Source: JANNGZ01 sp031404155 (GTDB taxonomy: Bacteria; Pseudomonadota; Gammaproteobacteria; Burkholderiales; Burkholderiaceae_C). From it: 19,702 bases of DNA. The stretch spans positions 1 to 19,702 of the forward strand of contig JANNGZ010000150.1 of the NCBI GenBank assembly GCA_031404155.1. Reading direction: 5' to 3'. Under the pieces are notes generated by a model. It searched no databases, was not told where the DNA came from, and saw nothing but the letters and a program-made list of their open reading frames with translations. Positions 7,456 through 15,098 of the stretch are shown one piece after another; position 1 is the first letter of the stretch; every line of letters begins with the position of its first letter. A program made the translations under genes and the position numbers.

Positions 7456-8667
7456 ATGAAACAACGTGTCCTCTCCGGCATGCGCCCCACCGGCGCGATG
7501 CACCTCGGCCACTACCACGGTGCGCTCAAGAACTGGGTCCGCCTGCAGCAGGACTATGACTGCTTCTTTTTCGTCGCCGACTGGCACGCGCTGACCACGC
7601 ACTACGAAGAGCGCGAGGTGATGGAGCAATACGACTACGAGATGGTCATCGACTGGCTCGCCGCCGGCCTGGACCCCGAGACCTGCACCATCTTCATCCA
7701 GAGCCGGCTGCCCGAACATGCCGAGCTGTTCACCTTGCTTGCGATGGGCACGCCGCTGGGCTGGCTCGAACGGGTGCCGACCTACAAGGACCAGATCGAG
7801 AAGCTCAAGGACCGCGACCTCGCCACCTACGGCTTCCTCGGCTACCCGCTGCTGCAGGCGGCCGACATCCTGATCTACAAAGCCGCGTATGTGCCGGTGG
7901 GCGGCGACCAGGCCGCGCATGTGGAACTCACCCGCGAAGTGGCGCGCCGCTTCAACCACCTCTACGGCCGCGCCTCGGACTTCGACGCCAAGGTGGCCGC
8001 CGCGGTCGCCAAGCTGCCCAAGGACGACGCGCGCTACCTCGAAAAGCAGCGCAAAGCCTTCCAGGAGAGCGGCGCCGCCGACGCCTTGGCCAAGGCCGAA
8101 GGTGTCGTGGCGCGTGCCGCGGCCGGCCTCGAGAGCTTCTCGGCCGACGACCGCGAATTGCTGCTCGGCCACATCAAAGGCAGCGGCAAGTCGATCCTGG
8201 TCGAGCCGCAGGCGCTGCACACCGAGGTCACGATGCTGCCGGGCCTGGACGGCGGCAAGATGAGCAAGAGTGTCGGCAACTCGATCGCGATGCGCGAGGA
8301 GCCCGCCGAGGTCACGCGCAAGGTGCGCACCATGCCCACCGACCCGGCGCGCGTGCGCCGAGGCGACCCCGGCAACCCCGAGTTCTGCCCGGTGTGGCAG
8401 TTCCACAAGGTCTACTCCGACGTGCCCACGCGCGATTGGGTCGTGAAGGGCTGCACCACCGCCGGCATCGGCTGCCTGGAATGCAAGCAGCCGGTCATCG
8501 ACGCGATCATTGCCGAGCAGCAACCCTGGCGCGAGCGCGCCGAGGCCTACCTGTCGAACCCGAAGCAGGTGCACTGGATCGTCGAGATGGGCACCGAGCG
8601 TGCGCGCACCGTGGCCAAACAAACCATGCGCGACGTTCGCAGCTCGATGGGCCTGAACTACAGATAG
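7456..8667 (+). CDS. trpS: Tryptophan-tRNA ligase, long form with a four-cysteine motif
   Basis: This is a class I aminoacyl-tRNA synthetase that charges tRNA-Trp. The HIGH signature is HLGH (16-19) and the KMSKS loop is intact (268-272, in LDGGKMSKS). GGDQ (149-152) marks the Trp pocket region. The protein is 403 residues, longer than the roughly 330-residue E. coli type, because of an insertion around residues 175-240 and a longer C-terminal part. That C-terminal part contains C311, C333, C340 and C343, spaced C-x21-C-x6-C-x2-C. This closely matches the C-x22-C-x6-C-x2-C that holds a [4Fe-4S] cluster near the anticodon-binding region of Thermotoga maritima TrpRS. A cluster here is therefore inferred, not shown. 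The start is the ATG at 7456. It is divergent from purN, with the esterase gene 80 bp downstream. Confidence 0.97.
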   Translation: MKQRVLSGMRPTGAMHLGHYHGALKNWVRLQQDYDCFFFVADWHALTTHYEEREVMEQYDYEMVIDWLAAGLDPETCTIFIQSRLPEHAELFTLLAMGTPLGWLERVPTYKDQIEKLKDRDLATYGFLGYPLLQAADILIYKAAYVPVGGDQAAHVELTREVARRFNHLYGRASDFDAKVAAAVAKLPKDDARYLEKQRKAFQESGAADALAKAEGVVARAAAGLESFSADDRELLLGHIKGSGKSILVEPQALHTEVTMLPGLDGGKMSKSVGNSIAMREEPAEVTRKVRTMPTDPARVRRGDPGNPEFCPVWQFHKVYSDVPTRDWVVKGCTTAGIGCLECKQPVIDAIIAEQQPWRERAEAYLSNPKQVHWIVEMGTERARTVAKQTMRDVRSSMGLNYR

Positions 8668-8747
8668 CGCGGCTGAATGCGTACCGACATGAGCCGCCGG
8701 GCCGTTCCCAAGGCGAATACCGCAGTGCGAAGCACGGAGGTTGCCTG

Positions 8748-9422
8748 ATGAGCCAACAACTCTCTGCCATCGAACTTGAATCCGGCGACAACCCGCGCGC
8801 CAGCCTGATCGTGATGCACGGCCTGGGCGCCAGCGGCGACGACTTCGTGCCGGTGTGCCAGGCGCTGAACTTCGGCAGCGCAGGCCCGGTGCGCTGCGTG
8901 CTGCCGCAGGCGCCGAGCCGGCCGGTCACGGTCAACGGCGGCTATGTGATGCCGGCCTGGTACGACATCTTTGCGCTCGGCGGCAACGCCCCGCGCGCCG
9001 AAGACGAAGCCGGGCTGCGCGCGTCGCAGGCCTTGATCGAACAACTCATCGAGCGCGAAGTGCAGCGCGGCGTACCGGCGCAGCGCATCGTGCTTGCCGG
9101 GTTCAGCCAAGGCTGCGCCATGACGCTGATGACCGGCCTGCGCCACCCCGCGCGCCTCGCCGGCCTGGCCTGCCTGTCGGGCTACCTGCCGTTGGCCGAC
9201 AAAACCGCGGCCGAACGCCACACCGCCAACGCCGATGTGCCGATCTTCATGGCCCACGGCCGCCAGGACGAGATGATCGTGCTCGATCGCGCCGCCGAGT
9301 CGCGCGACGCCCTGCTGGCGCTCGGCCACGATGTCCAGTGGCACGAGTACCCGATGCCGCACTCGGTGTGCATGGAAGAGGTGGCGGACCTGAACCGCTG
9401 GTTGCTTCAGGTCTGGGCCTGA
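8748..9422 (+). CDS. Alpha/beta-hydrolase, carboxylesterase/YpfH-like family
   Basis: This is a 224-residue cytoplasmic serine esterase of the phospholipase/carboxylesterase family (esterase II type). The oxyanion-side motif HGLGASGDDF lies at 24-33. The nucleophile elbow is GFSQG with S120, the acid is D174 (HGRQDE) and the base is H205 (YPMPHSV), a complete Ser-Asp-His triad. VLPQAPSRPVTVNGG (51-65) and PAWYD (69-73) are typical of this family. No signal peptide is present. The ATG at 8748 was chosen because GGAGG (8736-8740) stands 7 nt upstream; a longer open frame back to 8394 only overlaps trpS in another frame. It is probably co-transcribed with trpS. The natural substrate is unknown. 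Confidence 0.93.
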   Translation: MSQQLSAIELESGDNPRASLIVMHGLGASGDDFVPVCQALNFGSAGPVRCVLPQAPSRPVTVNGGYVMPAWYDIFALGGNAPRAEDEAGLRASQALIEQLIEREVQRGVPAQRIVLAGFSQGCAMTLMTGLRHPARLAGLACLSGYLPLADKTAAERHTANADVPIFMAHGRQDEMIVLDRAAESRDALLALGHDVQWHEYPMPHSVCMEEVADLNRWLLQVWA

Positions 9423-9493
9423 GCCGCGTGGCTTGACAGGGCCGCCGCGCCGGTGCAAAGCAGCGTCCCTGTTCAATCGAGCGACGACGAGCA

Positions 9494-9896
9494 ATGGCCC
9501 AGAAAGATCCGACGCGACGCGACGCGCTGCTCGCAGGCGCGGACCTTCCGTTGACGGCGCTCCTGCCCTTCGCCAGCGCACCAGAGCGCCCAAACCAACG
9601 CCGCCACGATGCAGGCCAGGCCTCTGAAAACGCCCTCGCGCACCGGCATCCACGACCTGGCGCCGGCACCCGACGGCGGCGTGTGGTTCACCGCGCAGCG
9701 CAGCCGCGACAAGGCCTGGGTCAGCGACTTTGGCGCCAACGCGGTGCTGCGCTTCGATCCGAATACCGAGAAGTTCGACGCCAGCTTCCCGGCGCCGCGC
9801 GAGGCCGCCAACGTGCGCCAGATTCTGGGGTGGCCGGGCGAGGTGTGGCTGCCCGAAAGCGGCACCGAACATATCGCGGTGATCCGCACCGCGTGA
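9494..9896 (+). pseudogene. Remnant of a secreted Vgb/streptogramin-lyase-like beta-propeller gene
   Basis: Two pieces in different frames look like one decayed gene. From 9494 a frame reads MAQKDPTRRDALLAGA followed by a hydrophobic run (LPLTALLPFASA), the shape of a twin-arginine export signal. It continues only as low-quality sequence. From 9609 another frame (95 residues to the stop at 9896) reads HDLAPAPDGGVWFTAQRS, the first-blade signature of Vgb-like propellers. It jumps at once to WVSDFGANAVLRFDPNTE and QILGWPGEVW, which belong to the last blade, ending in HIAVIRTA. An intact protein would be near 300 residues, so some four to five blades are missing. I infer a frameshift near 9600 and a large in-frame internal deletion near 9707-9712. 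A short functional protein from 9609 is less likely, because a single-blade propeller should not fold. Confidence 0.6.
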
Positions 9897-9957
9897 GGCA
9901 CCGTATCGGTACGGGGCAGGCCCGCGCCGCGCAGCGTGACGGTATCCTTGCCGCCCC

Positions 9958-10425
9958 ATGCCCGGCATCCACATCACCGACATCGAGTCGGCCATCAACT
10001 GGTGGCGCGAGCGCTCGCCCTCGCCCGACGGCATCACCGCCTGCGCCGAGGTGCTCGCGCTGGCCGAGGTCTACGCGCTGATGGTGTACTACCGCCACAG
10101 CGAATGCGACGAAGCCTCCATGCCCGCAAAGGCGCGCGACGCCTGGCTGCGCTGGTATGCCTCCACCCCCGACGCACCCTGCATCGCGATCTGCTCCACC
10201 GCGCAGGGCGACGCGGTCTGCAAGGGCTGCGGCCGCAGCGAAGGCGAAGTGCAGCATTGGCCCGAGTTGTCGCCGGCGGCAAAACGAGTGGTCTGGCGCC
10301 GCATCACGATGCAGGGCACCGCCTGGCGCTTCAACCGTTATGCCGAGCGCGCGCGCGCAGCCACCGGCGTGGACCACCCGCCCCCCGACGTGTTCTCGTC
10401 GGTCTCGCGCGGCAAGCCGGCATGA
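9958..10425 (+). CDS. DUF3717 / DUF1289 two-domain protein
   Basis: This 155-residue protein has no signal peptide. Residues 4-45 (HITDIESAINWWR ...) match the DUF3717 type known from Burkholderiales. Residues 73-118 have the DUF1289 pattern: PCIAIC, then CKGCGRSEGEVQHW, with C75-x3-C79-x8-C88-x2-C91 suited to binding zinc or an Fe-S cluster. Two more cysteines are C29 and C50. The start is the ATG at 9958, which lies 62 bp after the propeller remnant. A TATCCT stands about 10 bp upstream but no Shine-Dalgarno does. The MATE gene follows after 33 bp. The function of both domains is unknown to me; I assign family only. Confidence 0.82.
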   Translation: MPGIHITDIESAINWWRERSPSPDGITACAEVLALAEVYALMVYYRHSECDEASMPAKARDAWLRWYASTPDAPCIAICSTAQGDAVCKGCGRSEGEVQHWPELSPAAKRVVWRRITMQGTAWRFNRYAERARAATGVDHPPPDVFSSVSRGKPA

Positions 10426-10458
10426 CGGCGCGGCAGCGCCCCCGGGCCGAATGCCGGT

Positions 10459-11916
10459 GTGCCCATCGGGGCGGCCCGCCGAGCCACCGGACCGCCCTTG
10501 CCTGAACCCAGCGCGCTCGTGGGTAGCGCAAGCGCGGCGCCGACGACCATCGCCAGCAGCGCCCGCCGCATCGCGCCGATCGCCTGGCCGGTGCTGGTGG
10601 GTCAGCTTGCGGTGCTCGCATTCAGCACCGTGGACACGCTGCTGGTGGCCCGCTATAGCGCGGCAGACCTGGCGGCGCTGTCGGTGGGCTCGGCGGCCTA
10701 TGTGACGATCTTTCTCGGCTTCATGGGCGTGGTGCTTGCGGTGGGACCTACGGTGGGCCAGCTCTTCGGCGCCAAGAAGCTCAAGAGTGCCGGCGAGCAA
10801 TTGCACCAGGCGGTGTGGCTCGCGCTGGCCCTGTCGCTGGTCGGTTCCACACTGCTCGTGTTCCCCGAGCCTTTCCTCGCGCTGGCGCAGTCGGGCCCGG
10901 ATGTGGCGGGCAAGGTGCGCGGCTACCTGCTCGCGCTTGCGGTGTCGCTGCCGGCCTCGCTGCTCTTCACCGCCTACCGCGGCTTCAACACCGCGGTGTC
11001 GCGGCCCAAGGCGGTGATGGCCTTGCAACTCATCGGGCTGGCGCTGAAGCTGCCGCTGTCGGCCGCGCTGGTGTGGGGTGTGCCGGCGTTGCACATTCCC
11101 TCGCTGGGTGTCACCGGTTGCGGCGTGGCCACCGCGATCGTGATGTGGACGCAGTTGATCGTGGCGGTGCTGGTGCTGCGCAACGACCCCTTTTATGCCC
11201 GCTTCGAATTGCGCTCGCGCCTGGCGCCGCCGCAGCGTGCGGCAATCACCGAGCTGCTGCGGCTGGGTGTGCCGATCGGCCTGGCGATCCTGATCGAAGT
11301 CACCGGCTTCACCTTCATGGCGTTTTTTATCGCCCGCCTGGGCACCGTGCCGGTGGCCGGGCACCAGATCGCGGCCAACCTGATCTCGCTGATGTTCATG
11401 GTGCCGCTGGCCCTGGCCAATGCCACCAGCACACTGGTGGCGCAGCGTGTCGGCGCAGGCGACCCGCAGGACGCGCGGCGCCTGGGCTGGCATGGTTTGC
11501 AGATCGGCCTCACGGTGGCGTTGCTGCTCGGTGGCGCCGTGTTTTTCGCGCGCGAGCCGATCGTGCGCCTGTACACACCCGACGCCGCGGTGCTCGCGGC
11601 CACGCTGCCGCTGCTGGCCTGGGTCACGCTGTTCCACACCGCGGACGCGGCGCAGTGCATCGCGTCCTTCGTGCTGCGCGCGTACCGCATCGCCACCGTG
11701 CCGCTGGTGATCTTCGCCAGCTCGATCTGGGGCGTGGGCCTGGGCGGCGGTTACCTGCTCGCCTTCGACAGCCTGGGGCTCGCGCCGCCGCTGCTGCGCG
11801 GCGCGCCGGGGTTCTGGGCCGCGGCCACCGCGGGGCTGGCGCTGGCCGCAGTCGCCTTGAGCTTCTTCCTGGCCTGGGTGTTGCGCGGCAAGGCGGCCGA
11901 AGAGGCGCGGGCTTAA
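10459..11916 (+). CDS. MATE-family multidrug efflux transporter
   Basis: This is an inner-membrane cation-coupled exporter of the NorM-like MATE family. The protein is up to 485 residues with about twelve hydrophobic segments in two homologous halves, beginning near residue 44 (WPVLVGQLAVLAFSTVDTLL) and ending near 476. AGHQIAANLISLMFMVPLALA in the second half and the FMGVVLAVGPTVGQLFGA run after TM2 are characteristic. The start is uncertain: there is no in-frame ATG, and GTG at 10459, TTG at 10498 and GTG at 10519 are all possible with no clear Shine-Dalgarno. I list the longest. Its TAA stop (11914-11916) interlocks with the TAA of the convergent TPR gene. Transport substrates cannot be predicted. 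Confidence 0.92.
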   Translation: MPIGAARRATGPPLPEPSALVGSASAAPTTIASSARRIAPIAWPVLVGQLAVLAFSTVDTLLVARYSAADLAALSVGSAAYVTIFLGFMGVVLAVGPTVGQLFGAKKLKSAGEQLHQAVWLALALSLVGSTLLVFPEPFLALAQSGPDVAGKVRGYLLALAVSLPASLLFTAYRGFNTAVSRPKAVMALQLIGLALKLPLSAALVWGVPALHIPSLGVTGCGVATAIVMWTQLIVAVLVLRNDPFYARFELRSRLAPPQRAAITELLRLGVPIGLAILIEVTGFTFMAFFIARLGTVPVAGHQIAANLISLMFMVPLALANATSTLVAQRVGAGDPQDARRLGWHGLQIGLTVALLLGGAVFFAREPIVRLYTPDAAVLAATLPLLAWVTLFHTADAAQCIASFVLRAYRIATVPLVIFASSIWGVGLGGGYLLAFDSLGLAPPLLRGAPGFWAAATAGLALAAVALSFFLAWVLRGKAAEEARA

Positions 11917-13265
11917 GCGTCGCGGCCCGCTTCGTCGGTGCGCAGGTTGAAGCGGCCGAGCAGGTCGCGCAAGCGCACCTGCGAACGCAGCGTGTCGAAT
12001 CCCGGGTCCACCGGCAGCCAGATGAAGCAGGGGTCGTGCTCGGCGGCCGCCTGTTCGAGCAGGTCAAGCGCGCGCATCGGCTCGCCCAGGCGCAGATGAA
12101 CCTGCGCCAACTGGTAGGGCGAGATGTAGCGCGCCCCGCGTGTGGCGAGCAGGCGTTCGGTGGTCGAGCGTGCGGCCTCGCGCATGCCGCCCAGGGCCTG
12201 CGCCATGGCCACGCCCAGGTTGCCGGTGTGGTGTTGCGGGTTCTGCGTCTGCAGCTCGCGGTAGCGCTCGAAGGCGCCGCCCAGGTCGCTGCGCAGGAGC
12301 AACACGTAGGCCAGCAGGTGCAGCGCCAGCCCATGCGGCCGCAGTTCGAGCAGGGCGCGCAGCTTGCGCTCGGCGGCGTCCAATTCGTGCTGGAACAGAT
12401 GCGGCAGCACTTCCAGCGTGCGCAAGCCGAAGCTGCGTGGTTCGAGCGCGCGCGCCTGGCGCAGCGCCACGCCGGCTTCATGAAAGCGGCCGCGCGCCAT
12501 CAGGCCGATCGCGAGTTCGCGCTGCGGCAAGGCCAGCCTTGGCGCCAGCGCCACGGCGCGCCGCAGAAGTCTTTGTGCACCCGGCCAATCCGCTGCGTAG
12601 CGGTAGCGCAGGCCGCCGAGCAGGCTCAAGGCCTGTGCGTTGTCGGCGTCGATCGCCAGCGCGCGCTCGCAGGCCGCCTGCGCCAGCTGCGCCGCGGGCA
12701 ACGGTGGCACACAGTTCTTGTCGGCCAGCATGGTCCAGGCACGTGCAATGCCCAGATGCGCGGAAACAAACTCAGGGGCCAAGCGGACGGCCTCTTCAAA
12801 GCGCAACAGCGCCTTGCGGCAACCCTCGTCGTGCCCGAGCCGAAGAAAAAACTCTCCGTGCTCGCTCAGCTCGGCCGCGCTGTCGAACGGGTTGCGCAAC
12901 ACCGCCGCGGCGCTGGGTGCGGCTATAGCCGCGGGCTGCCAATCGAAGAGCGGGCGGTACTGCCCCACCGGCAGAACGAAGCGCAGGGGCGCTTCGGCAC
13001 CGTCGGCCTCGGCAAACCGCGCCAGGCGCTGGCGCAGGCGCCGCACCTCGACGCGCACGATGCTGTCGCGCGAGGGGTCGTAGCGCCGCATCGGCCGGCG
13101 GAAGACCTCGAGGCCGAGCACGGTTTCTTTCAGCCGCTCGGTGTTGCCGGCCAGCGTGTGCTCGACCAGGTAGCGCAACAAGCGCTGCGAATTGAGTGCC
13201 GCGTCGAACTGCGGCGAGGCCAGCACCCGCGCCAACTCGGCGCGCACCAGCGCGGGCGGCGGCAT
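11913..13265 (-). CDS. TPR protein with an N-terminal signalling-type domain
   Basis: The protein is 450 residues from the ATG at 13265. Residues 3-105 form a conserved domain (RLLRYLVEHTLAG at 28-40, LKETVLGLEVF at 45-55, YDPSRDSIVRVEVRRLRQRL at 62-81, LPVGQYRP at 98-105). In many proteobacteria this domain fronts TPR proteins related to adenylate-cyclase-like or TolB-like signalling proteins. From about 135 to 410 run roughly seven TPR-like helix pairs. The end (DPGFDTLRSQVRLRDLLGRF) is a usual closing motif of such proteins. No DNA-binding or catalytic site is recognised and no membrane segment is visible. AGGGG stands just before the ATG at 13265. The frame stays open upstream (GTG 13403, ATG 13589), giving an Ala/Pro-rich tail that I judge non-coding. 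It is downstream of the histidine kinase on the same strand and convergent with the MATE gene. Confidence 0.78.
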   Translation of the reverse strand: MPPPALVRAELARVLASPQFDAALNSQRLLRYLVEHTLAGNTERLKETVLGLEVFRRPMRRYDPSRDSIVRVEVRRLRQRLARFAEADGAEAPLRFVLPVGQYRPLFDWQPAAIAAPSAAAVLRNPFDSAAELSEHGEFFLRLGHDEGCRKALLRFEEAVRLAPEFVSAHLGIARAWTMLADKNCVPPLPAAQLAQAACERALAIDADNAQALSLLGGLRYRYAADWPGAQRLLRRAVALAPRLALPQRELAIGLMARGRFHEAGVALRQARALEPRSFGLRTLEVLPHLFQHELDAAERKLRALLELRPHGLALHLLAYVLLLRSDLGGAFERYRELQTQNPQHHTGNLGVAMAQALGGMREAARSTTERLLATRGARYISPYQLAQVHLRLGEPMRALDLLEQAAAEHDPCFIWLPVDPGFDTLRSQVRLRDLLGRFNLRTDEAGRDA

Positions 13266-13694
13266 GGACCCCTGGGCCGCGAGGCCGTGGGTTCGAGCGG
13301 CGGCGCCGGCCACGGCGTCGGCAGCAGGAACAGCCGCCCCGGCGACAGGCTGCGCCTGGAGCTTGCGGGCGGCTGCGGATTGAATGCGAGGTTGGGTAGG
13401 CACGTCGGGCTGAAGGCGGGATGCGATGCTTGAAATTGGACCCGCTCGTCGTCGCCGCGTCACTCCCGGGCGCCGGGGGGTCGGCCGTGCAGATCTGGCC
13501 AGGAAGCAGCCCGCGGCGTGATTTCTTCGTGGTTGCGGTGGCCGCACCGCCGGTTCCGGGGGGCCCCGCGGACCGAGGGGTTCGTTCATGCGCCGCCGGG
13601 CGGCGCGCGCGTTCAGTCGATCCGTCGATCAGCATCAGCAGATCGCGCGATCAAGCGATCAAGCGATCAGCGATCAGCGATCAGCGATCAGCGA
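13266..13694. other. 429-bp stretch without a recognised gene, between the kinase and TPR genes
   Basis: It holds the GATC-rich tandem repeat at 13619-13696, a perfect 15-bp palindrome CGCCGCC-G-GGCGGCG (13591-13605), and presumably the TPR gene promoter. The TPR frame is open through 13266-13589, but its translation is Ala/Arg/Pro-rich and lacks family motifs. I see no RNA gene and no other supportable coding sequence. Confidence 0.5.
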
Positions 13695-13696
13695 TC
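13619..13696. repeat. GATC-rich short tandem repeat at the 3' end of the kinase gene
   Basis: Ten GATC tetranucleotides occur in 78 bp, at 13619, 13627, 13641, 13649, 13657, 13665, 13672, 13679, 13686 and 13693. The core (13649-13699) is a mix of 8-mers GATCAAGC and 7-mers GATCAGC: two 8-mers, four 7-mers, one 8-mer. The repeat begins at the TGA stop of the histidine kinase (13695-13697) and runs into the spacer, so copy-number change would leave the protein untouched. Confidence 0.9.
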
Positions 13697-15098
13697 AAGC
13701 GGGGAACACGATCACGAAACAACTGCCGCCACCCTCGCGCGCCTCGCAGCGCACCTGCGCACCGTGGCGCTGCGCGATCTGGCGCACCAGGCTCAGGCCC
13801 AGGCCAACGCCGCCTTCGCGCTCGGCATGCCCAGGCAAGCGGAAGAAGGGCTCGAAGATGCGCTCGCGCATCGACTCCGGCACGCCGGGGCCGCGGTCGC
13901 AGACCCGGAGTTCCACCGCGCCGCCGCGCCGCAACACGGTGACCTCGATCTCGCCGCCGCCGTAGCGGCGCGCGTTCTCGAGCAGGTTGCGCAGCGCGCG
14001 GCGCAACAGGCGCTCGTCGCCTTGCACCGGTGCCGCTTCGCCGTCGACGCTGGCGGCGTCGTGGTCGGTGTTGTGGCCTGGATCCTGGGGCCCATGCGCC
14101 ACGTCGGCGTTGACCCGCGCGGCTTCTTCGGCCGCGAGCGCGAGCAGGTCCACCGTTTCGTGGCCTTCGCGCCTGCCGGTCTGCGTGTCGCCGGTTTGCG
14201 CGTCCAGCCGGCTGGCAAGCAGCACTTCTTCGACCAGCGCATCCAGCTCCGCGATGTTGGTGTGGATTTCCTGCTTCAGCCGATCGCGCGGCGCGCCCTC
14301 GGGTGCCTCGCCGAGCATCGCCACCGCCATCTTCAAGCGCGCCAGTGGCGAGCGGAGTTCATGGCTGGCGTTGGCCAGCAGCGATTGGTGCGACTGCACC
14401 AAGGCCTGCACCCGCTCGGCCGCGCGGTTGAAGCTGGCGGCCACCGCGGCCACCTCGTCGCGGCCGGACGCATCCACCCGCTGGCCGAGGTGCCCGGCAC
14501 CGAACTGCTCGACACCGCCCTTGAGCGCCTCGAGCCGGCGGGTCAGCCGCCGCACCACCGGGAACGCACCCAGCGCCACCGCGAGGAACACCAGCACCAG
14601 CACCAGGACAAAGCCGGTGCCTGGCGGCCAGCCCGGTGGCGTCAGCGCTGAAAACGCCGCGGCGCGGCCTGCGCCACCCGGCCCGCGCGCCGCGCCCGCG
14701 CCATCGGCACGCGGCCCGCGCCGCATCACCCACAGCGTTCGCCCGTCGTCCAGGCGGATCGCCACCGCACGCGCTGCGAACCGCGCGTCCTCCGCCCGCC
14801 GTTCGAAAGCGCCCGCAGCACCGATGCGCTCGCCCTGTTCGTTGTCCAGCGCAAGCGGCATGCGCAGGCGCTGCGACCATTCCTGCACCGCCGCGGCCTG
14901 CTCGGCCACCGGCGCGTCGGGTGGCGGCAGCGAGCGCTGGATCAGGTCGCCCCAGGCCGCGAGGCGTTCGCTGGCCACGGCGTCCCAGCGCAGGCGCTCC
15001 TGTTCGACATGGCGCTGCACAAACCAGCCCGAAGCCAGCGCGAACAGGGCCAACGCACCGACCACGGTGAGCCAGACCCGAAAGTAGAGCGAACGCAC
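13695..15098 (-). CDS. Sensor histidine kinase, CpxA/RstB-like layout
   Basis: This 467-residue inner-membrane sensor has a TM helix at about 8-25, a periplasmic sensor region at about 28-158, a second TM at about 161-180, HAMP at about 181-233, and a kinase core. The phospho-accepting H246 lies in ANASHELRSPLARLK. The N box is LRNLLENARRY (N375), G1 is DRGPGVPE (401-408), F is FEPFFR (415-420), and G2 is GGVGLGLSLV (429-438), so the core is complete. An acidic, His-rich insert of about 50 residues (302-357) separates the dimerisation helices from the ATP domain. The start is GTG at 15098, and no in-frame ATG occurs before residue 80. It lies 73 bp downstream of its response regulator gene, a usual operon order. 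The stop codon sits in the GATC repeat. The signal is unknown; the Spy/CpxP-like neighbour suggests envelope stress. Confidence 0.93.
   Translation of the reverse strand: MRSLYFRVWLTVVGALALFALASGWFVQRHVEQERLRWDAVASERLAAWGDLIQRSLPPPDAPVAEQAAAVQEWSQRLRMPLALDNEQGERIGAAGAFERRAEDARFAARAVAIRLDDGRTLWVMRRGPRADGAGAARGPGGAGRAAAFSALTPPGWPPGTGFVLVLVLVFLAVALGAFPVVRRLTRRLEALKGGVEQFGAGHLGQRVDASGRDEVAAVAASFNRAAERVQALVQSHQSLLANASHELRSPLARLKMAVAMLGEAPEGAPRDRLKQEIHTNIAELDALVEEVLLASRLDAQTGDTQTGRREGHETVDLLALAAEEAARVNADVAHGPQDPGHNTDHDAASVDGEAAPVQGDERLLRRALRNLLENARRYGGGEIEVTVLRRGGAVELRVCDRGPGVPESMRERIFEPFFRLPGHAEREGGVGLGLSLVRQIAQRHGAQVRCEAREGGGSCFVIVFPA

Noticed and set aside
9433..9460. Perfect TTGACA (9433-9438) after the esterase as a promoter
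   Set aside because: No acceptable -10 lies 16-18 bp downstream (CAAAGC at best), and the gene it would serve is decayed.
9901..9914. CCGTA-TCGG-TACGG hairpin after the propeller remnant as a terminator
   Set aside because: The stem is only 5 bp and no T-run follows.
9721..11637. 638-codon minus-strand open frame antisense to the DUF3717 and MATE genes
   Set aside because: The translation is His/Arg/Gln-rich low-complexity sequence typical of an antisense shadow.
10815..13433. 872-codon plus-strand open frame spanning the MATE and TPR genes
   Set aside because: It overlaps two well-supported genes in other frames, its translation is Arg/Ala/Gly/Pro-rich with no motif, and it reflects the lack of stops in high-GC DNA.
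13619..13696. GATC repeat as a CRISPR array or replication origin
   Set aside because: The units are 7-8 bp without unique spacers, and no dnaA, DnaA boxes, parAB or cas genes are nearby.
13518..14651. 377-codon plus-strand frame covering the GATC repeat and antisense to the kinase
   Set aside because: It reads the repeat as a run of Ser/Asp/Gln/Arg and then mirrors the kinase; no start signal or motif.
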